Shown: positions 1-7,914 of the stretch, piece after piece
Numbering within the stretch: the stretch's first letter is position 1
Layout: each line of letters opens with the position of its first letter
NCBI GenBank assembly: GCA_031551515.1
Contig: JAVBNL010000017.1
Coordinates: 1 to 58,405, forward strand
DNA from: FLUQ01 sp031551515
GTDB lineage: Bacteria > Desulfobacterota > Desulfovibrionia > Desulfovibrionales > Desulfovibrionaceae
Length of the DNA stretch: 58,405 bases
Reading direction: 5' to 3'
The notes under the pieces: generated by a model
Told to the model about the DNA's origin: nothing
What the model saw: only the letters and a program-made list of their open reading frames with translations
The model's database searches: none
Translations under genes and position numbers: made by a program

Positions 1-98
1 ACGCCAACCAAGGAAGCTGTTGTCCGAGCGGTTGCACCCGCTATGAACAACTCCAACAGCTTATTCTGTTTGTATTTGCTGAGACGGCTTTTCCTCAT
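1..98 (-). CDS. IS1595-family transposase, N-terminal fragment (truncated by window)
   Basis: An open frame starts with ATG at 98-96 and runs off the window edge, giving 32 complete codons. It begins MRKSRLSKYK and continues through KLLELFIAGATART to ASLVG. This is the N-terminal zinc-free helical region seen in IS1595-type transposases, where a short Arg/Lys-rich start is followed by an IAGATAR-type helix-turn-helix. The DDE catalytic domain is not in the window. Intactness cannot be judged. It is recognised from similarity to the family, not from a search. Confidence 0.7.
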   Translation of the reverse strand, partial: MRKSRLSKYKQNKLLELFIAGATARTTASLVG

Positions 99-139
99 GG
101 GAGAATCCTAGACGATTAGCCTTATCTAGGACAGCCCCT
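1..139 (-). mobile_element. 5' end of an IS1595-type insertion sequence, cut by the window edge
   Basis: The minus strand reads GGGGCTGTCCTAGATAAG from 138 down to 121, which looks like the terminal inverted repeat of IS1595-family elements of the ISSod11/ISPna2 kind. A transposase start codon follows about 22 nt further in. CCTAGA at about 107-112 and TCTAGG at 125-130 form a small palindrome inside the end. The sequence turns AT-rich right after 139, consistent with leaving the element. The other end and any target duplication lie outside the window. Confidence 0.75.
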
Positions 140-315
140 AATATATTTATCGGGACGGTATTTACAAAAAAAACGATTCTTTATTTTATATGCCATGTCA
201 TATGCAACAAAAATATTGACATGACTATTTATAATCAATAATTGAGTTACACTGAATAAATAGCTGCGATTAATACTGTAACCGCGCGTTTTACGTGAGA
301 GCTTGGGGGAAGTTC
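140..315 (+). promoter_or_regulatory. AT-rich upstream region of the first MCP gene
   Basis: About 175 nt of AT-rich sequence separates the IS end from the MCP start. A TTGACA lies at 216-221, but the TATAAT at 230-235 is too close to pair with it (8 nt), so no convincing sigma70 promoter can be assigned. CATGTCA (194-200) and TGACATG (217-223) form an inverted repeat that could be an operator. The ribosome-binding site is GGGGGA at 305-310. Confidence 0.35.
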
Positions 316-2352
316 ATGAAAAGGCAATGGACGTTGGGCGTAAAACTGTTGGTGCCCATCATCGCCGTGGTTGTTATCGGTCTGGGGGTGTCGGGCGCGT
401 TATCCTACAGGTCGGCGGGAGACGCATTGCGCGAAGCGGCCGTGCGCGAAGCCAAAGCCAAGGGCGAAGGGCTGACCAAGATCATAGGCATGGTTTTTTC
501 CGACACGCATAAAGCGCTGGGCGCTGTATCCCTGCGCCCCAGCGTCGTGGCTTTGCTGGAGGGGGGGGCCACACCGGAAGAGCAGAAAGCGGCCAATGAG
601 GACCTGGAGCGGATGCGTCGGCAATACCCCTTGTTCCAGCGTATCGGCGTGCTTACCCCCAACGGGGTGACCCTGGCCAACAGCACGCCGAGCGCCGTGG
701 GCACCAACCTCGGCGAGCGGGATTATTTTAAAAACGCCATGGCAGGCAGGCCGTTCATCGCTTCCGTCGCCGTAAGCTCCATTTCCGGCAAGCCGTTCAC
801 CGCCATGTCCGTACCCATCACCGTGGATGGGAAAGTCGCGGGCGTGCTGTACGGGGCCATAGATATTCCTCCTTTTGCGGAGCAGTACGTCACGCCGGTG
901 CGGCTGGGCAAAGAAGGGTACGCTTTTGTTCTGAGCCGCGAAGGCAACGTGATCATTCATCCTGACAACAAGCTGATCAGCAGCAAGGAAGGACGCGAAA
1001 ACCCCGTGATTCAGCGGGTGGCGCGGGAAAAGACCGGCTCGTTCTTTTACGCTTGGGGCGACACCAGCAAACTGTGCAGTTTTTTTGAAGAACCCGTTAC
1101 CGGCTGGGTTGTCGCCATTTCCGGCACGGAGTCTGAAATGCTGGCGCCGGTGGGCCATTTGCGTACCGTTAGCCTGCTGACCGGCGGCATAACCATCCTT
1201 TTGACCATAATCATAATCTCCCTGCTGGTGCGGGCGGTCATTACCAGCCTCAACAAGGGGGTGCATTTTGCGCAGGCCGTGGCCGCCGGCGACCTGAACC
1301 AGACGCTGACTCTTGAACGCAATGACGAGTTGGGCAAGCTCGCCGTTGCTCTGAGCACCATGGTGACGAAACTGAAGAGCATGATCGCGGAAGCGGAAAG
1401 CAATTCGCGCGAAGCCGCCCTGCAGACGGGAAAAGCCAAAACAGCCACGCAGCAGGCGGAAGAAGCTCTGGTTAAGGCTGAAAAAGCCAAACGCGAAGGC
1501 ATGCAGCAGGCCGCCGACCAGGTCACGGCCATTATGAGGGATGTTTCCGCCAGTTGCGGCGTCTTGCAAAAGCAGGTGGACAACGCGGCGAAAGGAGCGG
1601 AAAGCCAGCGCGCCCGCGCCAGCGAAACTTCCACGGCCATGGGCCAGATGAATGAAACGGTGCTTGATGCCGCGCGCAACGCCGGCGTTGCGGCGGATTC
1701 ATCGGAAAAAGCGCGGCAAAAGGCCCTTTCCGGCTCTACGGTGGTGCGTGATGTGCTCGGTTCCATCACAATTGTGAGCGAGGCTTCGGATAAACTGCAA
1801 CGGAATCTGACCCAACTGGGCAACCGGGCGGAGGGCATCGGCGAGGTTCTGGGCATTATCACGGATATAGCGGACCAGACCAACCTGCTTGCCTTGAACG
1901 CTGCCATTGAAGCCGCGCGCGCCGGGGATGCCGGCCGCGGTTTCGCGGTTGTTGCCGACGAGGTCCGCAAGCTGGCGGAAAAAACCATGCAGGCTACCCA
2001 CCAGGTGGGCGAAGCCGTGGGCGCCATTCAAAGCGATGCTTCTTCCAGCATTCAGGATATGGGCGCGGCCGCTCTTTCCGTCAAACGCAGCAAGGATCTG
2101 GCGGAAACGGCCGGGGCGTCGCTGCAGGAAATCGTGGCCATAGTAGATGAGACCGCGGGCCAGGTCAGGGCCATCGCCGCAGCGGTGGAGGAACAGTCCG
2201 CCGCCAGCCGCGAAATCAGCCGCAACACCGAAGCCGTGCAGGCCACCGCGGAAGCGACGGCTGAAACCATGGTCCAGTCGGTGAAGGCGCTGTCCCAGTT
2301 GACGGCGCTGACCCGTAAGATGGAAGGGCTGGTGGAAGATTTACGAAAGTAA
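316..2352 (+). CDS. Methyl-accepting chemotaxis protein with periplasmic Cache sensor
   Basis: This is a membrane chemoreceptor of 678 aa that would signal through CheW/CheA. An N-terminal transmembrane helix covers about residues 10-30. A periplasmic Cache-type ligand domain follows (about 35-275), then a second transmembrane helix near 285-310, a HAMP segment, a coiled coil, and the MCP signalling tip. The tip carries the conserved DQTNLLALNAAIEAARAG hairpin and a VVADEVRKLAEKT stretch. ATG 316 is preferred over the in-frame GTG at 295 because GGGGGA sits 5 nt before it. The ligand cannot be inferred. The gene stands alone and ends at a bidirectional terminator shared with the tautomerase gene. 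Confidence 0.93.
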   Translation: MKRQWTLGVKLLVPIIAVVVIGLGVSGALSYRSAGDALREAAVREAKAKGEGLTKIIGMVFSDTHKALGAVSLRPSVVALLEGGATPEEQKAANEDLERMRRQYPLFQRIGVLTPNGVTLANSTPSAVGTNLGERDYFKNAMAGRPFIASVAVSSISGKPFTAMSVPITVDGKVAGVLYGAIDIPPFAEQYVTPVRLGKEGYAFVLSREGNVIIHPDNKLISSKEGRENPVIQRVAREKTGSFFYAWGDTSKLCSFFEEPVTGWVVAISGTESEMLAPVGHLRTVSLLTGGITILLTIIIISLLVRAVITSLNKGVHFAQAVAAGDLNQTLTLERNDELGKLAVALSTMVTKLKSMIAEAESNSREAALQTGKAKTATQQAEEALVKAEKAKREGMQQAADQVTAIMRDVSASCGVLQKQVDNAAKGAESQRARASETSTAMGQMNETVLDAARNAGVAADSSEKARQKALSGSTVVRDVLGSITIVSEASDKLQRNLTQLGNRAEGIGEVLGIITDIADQTNLLALNAAIEAARAGDAGRGFAVVADEVRKLAEKTMQATHQVGEAVGAIQSDASSSIQDMGAAALSVKRSKDLAETAGASLQEIVAIVDETAGQVRAIAAAVEEQSAASREISRNTEAVQATAEATAETMVQSVKALSQLTALTRKMEGLVEDLRK

Positions 2353-2370
2353 CAGATGGAAATGAAAAGC

Positions 2371-2405
2371 AAAAAAGCCCCCTCCAAACCGGAGAGGGCT
2401 TTTTT
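2371..2405. terminator. Bidirectional rho-independent terminator between MCP and the hmc/tautomerase operon
   Basis: A GC-rich stem (GCCCCCTCC with CGGAGAGGGC, one mismatch) is flanked by A6 on the left and T6 on the right, so it can stop transcription from both converging units. The tautomerase stop codon overlaps its right edge. Confidence 0.85.
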
Positions 2406-2629
2406 CAACGTTTTGCTTCGGCCGCCGCTTTGGCGCGGCGCACGGTGATGCTCTCACCGCCCACGCCCCAGTTGTCCATATCCAGCTCGTCGATGATGAC
2501 CACGGTGGTGGCCGGGTTTTTGCCCAGCACATCGACCAGCATCTGGGTGGCCCTTCTGATCAGTTCGGCCTTCTGTTCAGGAGTGGGAGCTTCTTTGCCG
2601 CCGGTAACCTTGATGTTCACAAAAGGCAT
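2405..2629 (-). CDS. 4-oxalocrotonate tautomerase family protein
   Basis: A 74-aa protein starts MPFVNIKVTGG, so Pro would be residue 1 after Met removal; N-terminal Pro is the catalytic base in the 4-oxalocrotonate tautomerase superfamily. The length fits the short 60-80 aa members, which form hexamers or heterohexamers. The substrate is unknown, because members range from tautomerases to dehalogenases. The start overlaps the last 13 nt of the Rrf2 regulator gene, so it is probably translated from the hmc operon mRNA. It is not part of the canonical hmc operon, which makes the coupling notable. Confidence 0.85.
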   Translation of the reverse strand: MPFVNIKVTGGKEAPTPEQKAELIRRATQMLVDVLGKNPATTVVIIDELDMDNWGVGGESITVRRAKAAAEAKR

Positions 2630-3099
2630 GGCAGTTTCCCTCCGCTAGGCCCGGTTATCTGTTGTTGGGGCGGTGCGGGTGTTTCCGGGCAAAAACAGGC
2701 ATCGCGCAGCATGTCTTCCAAAGAAACGGCGTTCAGCGTATCGCGCATGGCATGCAGGGCCCGGGCCCAGATGGACCGGGTGGTGCAAGTATCCACGCGC
2801 TCGCAGTTGTCCGGCACGTCAAGGGTCAGTACGGATTGCTCGCCGTTTTCCAGCAAAAAGACCACGTCGCCCATGAGGATACTTGAAGCGTCCCTGTGCA
2901 GGCGATACCCGCCGCGCGAACCGGCGATGCTTTCTATATACCCGGCCCGGCGCAAAATGCTGCTGAGTTTTTCGAGGTATTTCATGGAAATGTGCTGACG
3001 CTTCGCAATGTCGCGAAGTGAGACCGGCCCGCCTTCCTCATGGAGGGCGACATCCAGAAGCATGCGGGTGCCGTAGCGGCTGCGGGTCGTAAATTTCAT
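2617..3099 (-). CDS. rrf2: Rrf2-family transcriptional regulator of the hmc operon
   Basis: This is a winged-helix regulator of 160 aa. The start MKFTTRSRYGTRMLLDVAL is the standard Rrf2/IscR N-terminus, and the recognition-helix region reads SRGGYRLHRD. A CERVDTC motif (C-X5-C) followed by a second Cys pair (CFC) suggests an Fe-S cluster, as in IscR/NsrR-type members, although spacing differs. ATG 3099 is chosen by family N-terminus; an upstream in-frame start at 3210 would add an Arg-rich stretch that is a shadow of hmcF. It lies 17 nt after hmcF. In Desulfovibrio vulgaris, hmc is followed by rrf1-rrf2; only the rrf2-like gene is present here. Confidence 0.88.
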   Translation of the reverse strand: MKFTTRSRYGTRMLLDVALHEEGGPVSLRDIAKRQHISMKYLEKLSSILRRAGYIESIAGSRGGYRLHRDASSILMGDVVFLLENGEQSVLTLDVPDNCERVDTCTTRSIWARALHAMRDTLNAVSLEDMLRDACFCPETPAPPQQQITGPSGGKLPCLL

Positions 3100-3116
3100 G
3101 GCTAATGGCGGGGCGG

Positions 3117-4523
3117 TTATTCGTCGCCGCCTTCGTCTTCCTCTTCTTGCGGCTTCAGGTTCTCGGGCACAATGACCATGCTGAGGATAAGCGGCTTGAG
3201 AAAGGACCACTTGATGCCGATTTCATATTCTTCTTCCAGGTCGCGAATGGCGTCCCAGCAGTTGTGGCAGGGGGCGATGACCATTTTGGCCCCGGTGGCC
3301 AGAATCTGGTCGCGTTTGGTCATCAAAGCCTGGTTGCGCTGTTTGCGGAACTTGCCGATGCCGTTCAACCCGCCGCCGCCGCCGCAACAGTAGTTGTCTT
3401 CGCGGTTGGGGCACATTTCGCGAAAATCGTCAGCAATATAGCTGATGATCTCGCGGGTGTATTTCGCCAGGCCGTGGTTGCGCACATAGTTGCAAGAATC
3501 TTGCAGCGTGACCGGTTCTTTGATGCGTTTGGCCGGGTCGATTTTCAGCTTGCCCGTGCGCAAAGCTTCGGCCAGCCATTGCACGTAATGGATGTATTCC
3601 GCCGGAGGCTGGCCGTCGGGCCGCCCGGCCCAGTACGGTCCTTCAATGACCGTGGCCCGGTGGGCGTGGCCGCATTCGGTGCCGATGACGCGCTTGGGCT
3701 TCAGGCGTTCGATGGCTCCGTACACGTTAAGCACGTTGTTTTTACACGCTTCCCAGTCGCCGGCGAACATGGCCAGAGAGGTCTGTTCCCAGCCTTCGCT
3801 GGGCACGGTCCAATTTTCGCCCGCGATATGGAACAAAATGGCGGCTTCCGCCACGTCTTCGGGGTAGTGCTTGGGTTCGCGCGCGTTCAGGGTGTACATG
3901 ATATCCGCGTTTTCAACATCCACGGGAATTTCTAGCTTGGGCCATTCCTCGCAGTTTTCTTCAACCATCCATTCGCAAGTGTCCACCCAGTCTTCGCTGG
4001 TGACGTCCATCTGCGCTTTGTACACCCGGTGCATGCCGGAACCGATCTTCAGTTCCCACGGCACAAAGCCCTGCGAAAAGAGAAGGCCGCGCAGATAGCT
4101 GAACATGACCCCCATGTCGATGCCGTGGGGGCAATAGGTGCCGCAGCGGTTGCAGCATGTGCATTTGGCCCAGGCGACTTCCATGGCGTTACGCATGAAC
4201 GCGCCGTCGACCTTGCCTTTTTTGCGCACGATCTCGCCGAGGGTGGACTGGATTTTATATGCCGGAACCTGTTTCGGGTCGCGGTTGGAAACGCGGTAGA
4301 AAAAACAGCTGTCGGCGCACATGCCGCAGCGGGCGCAAATTTCCAGCCAGGTCATGGTGCGCGACTTGCAAGATTTCTGGACGGCAGCCCAAAGGGCTTC
4401 CGTATCCACATCCAGCTCTTCCATTTCCGCGTAATACTGTTTGCCGCCCTTGTCCGCCAGGAGGGCTTTCAGGGCTTCTTCGCTATTTATGGGCGTTCTG
4501 TTGCACAAAATGCCTTCAGGCAT
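3117..4523 (-). CDS. hmcF: HmcF, cytoplasmic CCG-domain iron-sulfur subunit of the Hmc complex
   Basis: This 468-aa heterodisulfide-reductase-D-like protein is thought to carry electrons between the membrane cytochrome b subunit and cytoplasmic acceptors. Two ferredoxin-type [4Fe-4S] motifs are visible, CARCGMC..C near 63-73 and CTCCNRCGTYC near 121-131. Two CCG-type domains follow, with DSCNYVRNHG, CCGGGGGLNG and PCHNCWD, which bind a noncubane cluster in HdrB/D relatives. The C-terminus is strongly acidic. DsrK is the main alternative, but the neighbours (47-aa HmcD, 226-aa HmcE, Rrf2) match hmc, not dsrMKJOP. It is 12 nt downstream of hmcE. Confidence 0.88.
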   Translation of the reverse strand: MPEGILCNRTPINSEEALKALLADKGGKQYYAEMEELDVDTEALWAAVQKSCKSRTMTWLEICARCGMCADSCFFYRVSNRDPKQVPAYKIQSTLGEIVRKKGKVDGAFMRNAMEVAWAKCTCCNRCGTYCPHGIDMGVMFSYLRGLLFSQGFVPWELKIGSGMHRVYKAQMDVTSEDWVDTCEWMVEENCEEWPKLEIPVDVENADIMYTLNAREPKHYPEDVAEAAILFHIAGENWTVPSEGWEQTSLAMFAGDWEACKNNVLNVYGAIERLKPKRVIGTECGHAHRATVIEGPYWAGRPDGQPPAEYIHYVQWLAEALRTGKLKIDPAKRIKEPVTLQDSCNYVRNHGLAKYTREIISYIADDFREMCPNREDNYCCGGGGGLNGIGKFRKQRNQALMTKRDQILATGAKMVIAPCHNCWDAIRDLEEEYEIGIKWSFLKPLILSMVIVPENLKPQEEEDEGGDE

Positions 4524-4535
4524 GGGAAGCTCCTT

Positions 4536-5216
4536 TTACCAGGGGAAACAGGGACCGCGGAACCGGCCGCCGCGTTTGATGCTGTAATCCATGCCAAGCT
4601 GCCCGCGCGACATGAAAAAGAGCGCGATGTGCGACAATTTGGTGAAGGGGGCCGCGATAAGCATCACCTCACCGCTCAGCATATGCAGAATCAGCCAGAA
4701 ATCATACCCGGGGGCGTTTGAAACCGCCAAAAGACCGGTGATGAAAGGTACAAGCACCAGCGCCAGTACGGCCCAGTCTTGCCGGGTGGTCATGATGCGC
4801 ACCTCCGGCAGGGTCAGGCGGCGCAAAACGATGCCCAGGGCGGCTGCCAGGGTGGCGATGGTCAGTATGTCGGCCAGGCCCTGCGGCATGGAGGGCAGGG
4901 AAAAGCCGATCGCCTGGTACAGCAGCGTGTTGTGCCCCAGCAAAAAGAGCGGCACGAAGATGACGCCGAGGTGGAACACGAAGGTACAGAGAGTGAAAAA
5001 CGGGGACGAGCGCCAGCCGTGCGTGCCGTAGGGCACAAGCCAGCGGTACACGGAGTGGACGGCGCCTTTGAGCCCCAGGTTCAGAAAGGGGCGGTAGGCC
5101 ACCCTGTCGAGCTGCCAGTCAAGGCCGCGCACATACCACACGCACCGCCAGATCAGCCCGCCAAAAAAGACGAGCAGCGACAGCACAAGGCCGGGTCCGG
5201 ACAGAAAAGCTTGCAT
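4536..5216 (-). CDS. hmcE: HmcE, cytochrome b-type integral membrane subunit
   Basis: A 226-aa membrane protein has about five hydrophobic helices: residues 5-28, 72-100, 115-135, 145-165 and 175-200. It resembles the DsrM/NarI di-haem cytochrome b fold, with His residues in several helices (for example YGTHGW, FHLGV, LLGHN) that could ligate haem b and a quinol site. Length matches HmcE of Desulfovibrio rather than the longer DsrM. It sits between hmcD and hmcF with 9-12 nt gaps, so the genes are very probably co-transcribed. Role in quinone/electron transfer is inferred from the family. Confidence 0.85.
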   Translation of the reverse strand: MQAFLSGPGLVLSLLVFFGGLIWRCVWYVRGLDWQLDRVAYRPFLNLGLKGAVHSVYRWLVPYGTHGWRSSPFFTLCTFVFHLGVIFVPLFLLGHNTLLYQAIGFSLPSMPQGLADILTIATLAAALGIVLRRLTLPEVRIMTTRQDWAVLALVLVPFITGLLAVSNAPGYDFWLILHMLSGEVMLIAAPFTKLSHIALFFMSRGQLGMDYSIKRGGRFRGPCFPW

Positions 5217-5225
5217 GGCGTTCTC

Positions 5226-5369
5226 CTAAAATTTCCTGATGTCCTCGTCGCGGTCGCTCAGAAAAAGCCAGAAGCAGGCCAGAGCCGCCAGCCCGACGCC
5301 CATCAGCACATAGGTGATGGTCTTGGTGTGCAGCATGAAGTCCTGCAGGGAGTAAAAGACGCCGTCCAT
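5226..5369 (-). CDS. hmcD: HmcD, 47-aa single-span membrane subunit
   Basis: A short gene between hmcC and hmcE reads MDGVFYSLQDFMLHTKTI and ends DRDEDIRKF (47 aa). One transmembrane helix spans about residues 18-37. AGGAGA lies just before the ATG. HmcD in Desulfovibrio is a similarly tiny membrane protein at exactly this position, so the assignment rests on position and size as well as sequence. Its function within the complex is unknown. Confidence 0.85.
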   Translation of the reverse strand: MDGVFYSLQDFMLHTKTITYVLMGVGLAALACFWLFLSDRDEDIRKF

Positions 5370-5378
5370 AACATTCTC

Positions 5379-6572
5379 CTAATGCGTTTCGCGATATTCA
5401 GGGTGCTCGTAAAGCACCGGCATCAGCGAACAAACGATGCGGTACGCGGTGATGATCAAAGTGACCACGAAGATGGAGATGCCGAATTCCATCAGGCTGG
5501 GGAAATACCGTTCGTCGGAAGGCAGCTGCCAGTTAAAGGCCACCAGGCAGATGATGAAGCGGTTCAGAATGATGCCCGCGATAGCTAGAACCGACCCGGC
5601 CTGAATGAAGCCGAGGCGCTTCTCGCGAGTGCCCATGGCGTACAGCAGGGCGGGCAGGGCCACGAAACCGACGAGTTCCAGGAGATACAGCGCGCCGTAG
5701 CCGGTGGAGAGATAGCCCCAGTTGTTGTTCATGGCCAGGTCGAACACGCGCATGCACAGGTACCCGGCCATGATGAAGGAAGCCCCGCGGCCGAAGCCGA
5801 AAGCCACCTCGTGCGCGGCGTGCAGGTGATGCTCGTCCATTTTATGGTGCAGGCCCTTGTGCGCCAGCATGCCTTCGAAAATGACCATGGACAGGCCCGC
5901 GAACATGCTGGAGACAAAAAAGAACACCGGCAGGAACGAGGAATACCACAAGGGGTGCAGCTTGCCGGGGCTGGTCAGGAACAGCGCGCCCAAAGAGGAC
6001 TGGTGCATGGTGGACAAAATGACGCCCAGAATGGTCAGGGGCAGCGTCAGTTTGATCACGAAATTGCGGATGGATTTCAGCCCCAGCCACTCAAAGGCCG
6101 CCGGGGTCCATTCGATGAAGAGCACGGTCAGATAGATGAACACGCACAGGCCCACTTCGAACAGGACCGAGGTAGTGCCCTGCGAGAGAAATATCGGATA
6201 CACCAGCCGCCAGGGCTGGCCCACGTCGTAATGCAGCGCCACGACCACGAAGAGATAGCCCAGAAAAGCCGTGGTGATGGCGGGCCGCACGGCCGAATGA
6301 TAGCGCTTGAGGCCGAAAAGATAACAGGAGGCCGAGGTGGTGTACCCGCCCGCGGCCAGCGCCACCCCGCAGAGCAGGTCAAAAGCGATCCAGATGCCCC
6401 AGGGGTTGTTGTCGTCAAGGTTGGTGACCCCACCCAGGCCGATGGTGAAGCGCAGCACGGTGATCACCAGGCCCACGGCCAGAATGACCAGGGTCAGGAT
6501 GTTGGCCGGGGTGCGCGGGATGGACGGTATGGATTTAATTGCCGTCATGATGGTTTGCAAAGCGGCGCGCAT
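5379..6572 (-). CDS. hmcC: HmcC, NrfD/PsrC-type membrane subunit
   Basis: This 397-aa polytopic membrane protein has about ten hydrophobic segments and the NrfD/PsrC fold. It would take electrons to or from the menaquinone pool and pair with the periplasmic iron-sulfur subunit HmcB. Conserved features include the GVTNLDDNNPWGIWI loop after the first helix and DLLCGVALAAGGY in the second. The start codon overlaps the hmcB stop by one base (TGATG), indicating translational coupling. NrfD proteins carry no haem themselves. Confidence 0.9.
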   Translation of the reverse strand: MRAALQTIMTAIKSIPSIPRTPANILTLVILAVGLVITVLRFTIGLGGVTNLDDNNPWGIWIAFDLLCGVALAAGGYTTSASCYLFGLKRYHSAVRPAITTAFLGYLFVVVALHYDVGQPWRLVYPIFLSQGTTSVLFEVGLCVFIYLTVLFIEWTPAAFEWLGLKSIRNFVIKLTLPLTILGVILSTMHQSSLGALFLTSPGKLHPLWYSSFLPVFFFVSSMFAGLSMVIFEGMLAHKGLHHKMDEHHLHAAHEVAFGFGRGASFIMAGYLCMRVFDLAMNNNWGYLSTGYGALYLLELVGFVALPALLYAMGTREKRLGFIQAGSVLAIAGIILNRFIICLVAFNWQLPSDERYFPSLMEFGISIFVVTLIITAYRIVCSLMPVLYEHPEYRETH

Positions 6573-7762
6573 CAGGCATCCTCCTCACCGGCGGCCGGCT
6601 TTTTGGGGGCCGGCGCTTTGGCCTTGGGAGCGGCGGCTTTTTTTGCGTCAGTGTCGGTTTTTTTAAGCTTTTCCGGTTTTTCCGCCTGCTTGGCCGCTTC
6701 CGCTTTCAGCGCTTCAAGTTCGGCCACGGCCTCTTCTTTGGCTTTCAGGGCGGCTTCCTGCTCTTTTTGCACTTTGGCCAGCGCCGCTTCCTTGTCTTTG
6801 CCCGCCTTGGCCAGCGCCGCGCTGAGCGCCTGGGCGGCCTTTTCTTCCGTCTGTTCGACGGCTTCGCGAACCGCTTCCGCCCGTTCTTCGGCGGAGACTT
6901 TTTCTTTACGTTTGGATATGGCGTAAGCCCCGGTCAGCAACACGGGCCACAGCCCCGCCACCATGGGCACGGAACCCAGCGCCCCGGCGGTCAGTTCCGG
7001 CACGGAAGCTTTGCCCAGAACGGGCTGGCCGAGCTGTTCATGCGGCACGGGCGAAAGATACAGCCAGTTGGTGCCGCCCATTTCCGATTCGCCATAGATG
7101 TGGTTCACATAGCGGGTGGGGTTTTGGGCGATGCGGTCTTTGGCGACCTGCAACAGCTCAAGGCGTTTGCCGAACAGCAACGCGCCGGTGGGACAGGTCT
7201 CCACACAGCCGGGCAGCTTGCCCTGCAACAGGCGCGGCTCGCACAGGGTGCATTTGTGCACCAGGGGGTAGAGCACCTTGTTGTAGTCATAGGCCGGCAC
7301 GTTGAAAGGACAGGCGATCATGCAGTAGCGGCAACCCACGCACAGCGAGGCGTCATAGGTGACGGAGCCGTCTTCGTTCTTGCGGAACGCTTTGACGAAA
7401 CAGGCGGAGGCGCAGGCTGGTTCCAGACAGTGGTTGCACTGCTGTTTGCGGAACATGGGCCGGGCGCCGCCCGGCTGGTACTTGTTGACGACAGTATAAT
7501 TGTCGACGGAGGTGCGGCGCTTTTTATCCAGCACGGAAAGGTCGTCAAACGGCGTTTTGGGAGCGGGCCGCGCGTTGACTTCGGCACAGGCCGCCTCACA
7601 GCGGCGACAGCCTATGCACAGGCTGGAATCGTGCAGTACGCCGATGGCGGCGGGGTTGGGCGCAACGCCTGCTCCCGATGCGGCCTGGGCCACGCCCGTT
7701 GCCGCCAGGGTCGCGGCGCCGCCGGTAAGCCCAACAAGTTTCAGAAAATCTCTGCGATGCAT
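6572..7762 (-). CDS. hmcB: HmcB, Tat-exported ferredoxin-like subunit with C-terminal anchor and charged tail
   Basis: This is the periplasmic electron-transfer subunit (396 aa) with four [4Fe-4S] motifs. The N-terminus MHRRDFLKLVGLTGG is a twin-arginine signal. Cluster motifs are CIGCRRCEAAC, CNHCLEPACASAC, CVGCRYCMIAC and CTLCEP..CVETC. A hydrophobic segment near 260-285 anchors the C-terminus, and the last ~110 residues form an Ala/Lys/Glu-rich coiled coil that would lie in the cytoplasm. It is first in the operon. In known hmc operons hmcA (16-haem cytochrome) precedes it, but none is present here. Confidence 0.9.
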   Translation of the reverse strand: MHRRDFLKLVGLTGGAATLAATGVAQAASGAGVAPNPAAIGVLHDSSLCIGCRRCEAACAEVNARPAPKTPFDDLSVLDKKRRTSVDNYTVVNKYQPGGARPMFRKQQCNHCLEPACASACFVKAFRKNEDGSVTYDASLCVGCRYCMIACPFNVPAYDYNKVLYPLVHKCTLCEPRLLQGKLPGCVETCPTGALLFGKRLELLQVAKDRIAQNPTRYVNHIYGESEMGGTNWLYLSPVPHEQLGQPVLGKASVPELTAGALGSVPMVAGLWPVLLTGAYAISKRKEKVSAEERAEAVREAVEQTEEKAAQALSAALAKAGKDKEAALAKVQKEQEAALKAKEEAVAELEALKAEAAKQAEKPEKLKKTDTDAKKAAAPKAKAPAPKKPAAGEEDA

Positions 7763-7847
7763 GGGGCAGGCTCCTTAGACCAAAGATCAGCTATCCGCAG
7801 GGCAGTGTGCCACTTGTGTAACTCCCCCTATTAAAGGAGGATTTTTT

Positions 7848-7877
7848 TGTATAGCTCCCGTGCCCTATATTAGTCAA
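7848..7877 (-). promoter_or_regulatory. Candidate sigma70 promoter of the hmc operon
   Basis: On the minus strand TTGACT (7877-7872) is followed by an 18-nt spacer and TATACA (7853-7848), placing the start of transcription near 7840, about 80 nt before hmcB. A CCTCC...GGGGAG inverted repeat (about 7823-7841) falls in the leader. The presence of a promoter directly before hmcB supports hmcB being the first gene. Untested. Confidence 0.55.
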
Positions 7878-7914
7878 GCAAGCAGGAGGCGCTAACGGTA
7901 AATTGACCCATTCG

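Noticed and set aside
3117..7762. dsrMKJOP complex
   Set aside because: The CCG protein and NrfD-like protein resemble DsrK/DsrP, but the 47-aa subunit, the 226-aa cytochrome b and the Rrf2 gene match hmc, and there is no DsrJ triheme cytochrome.
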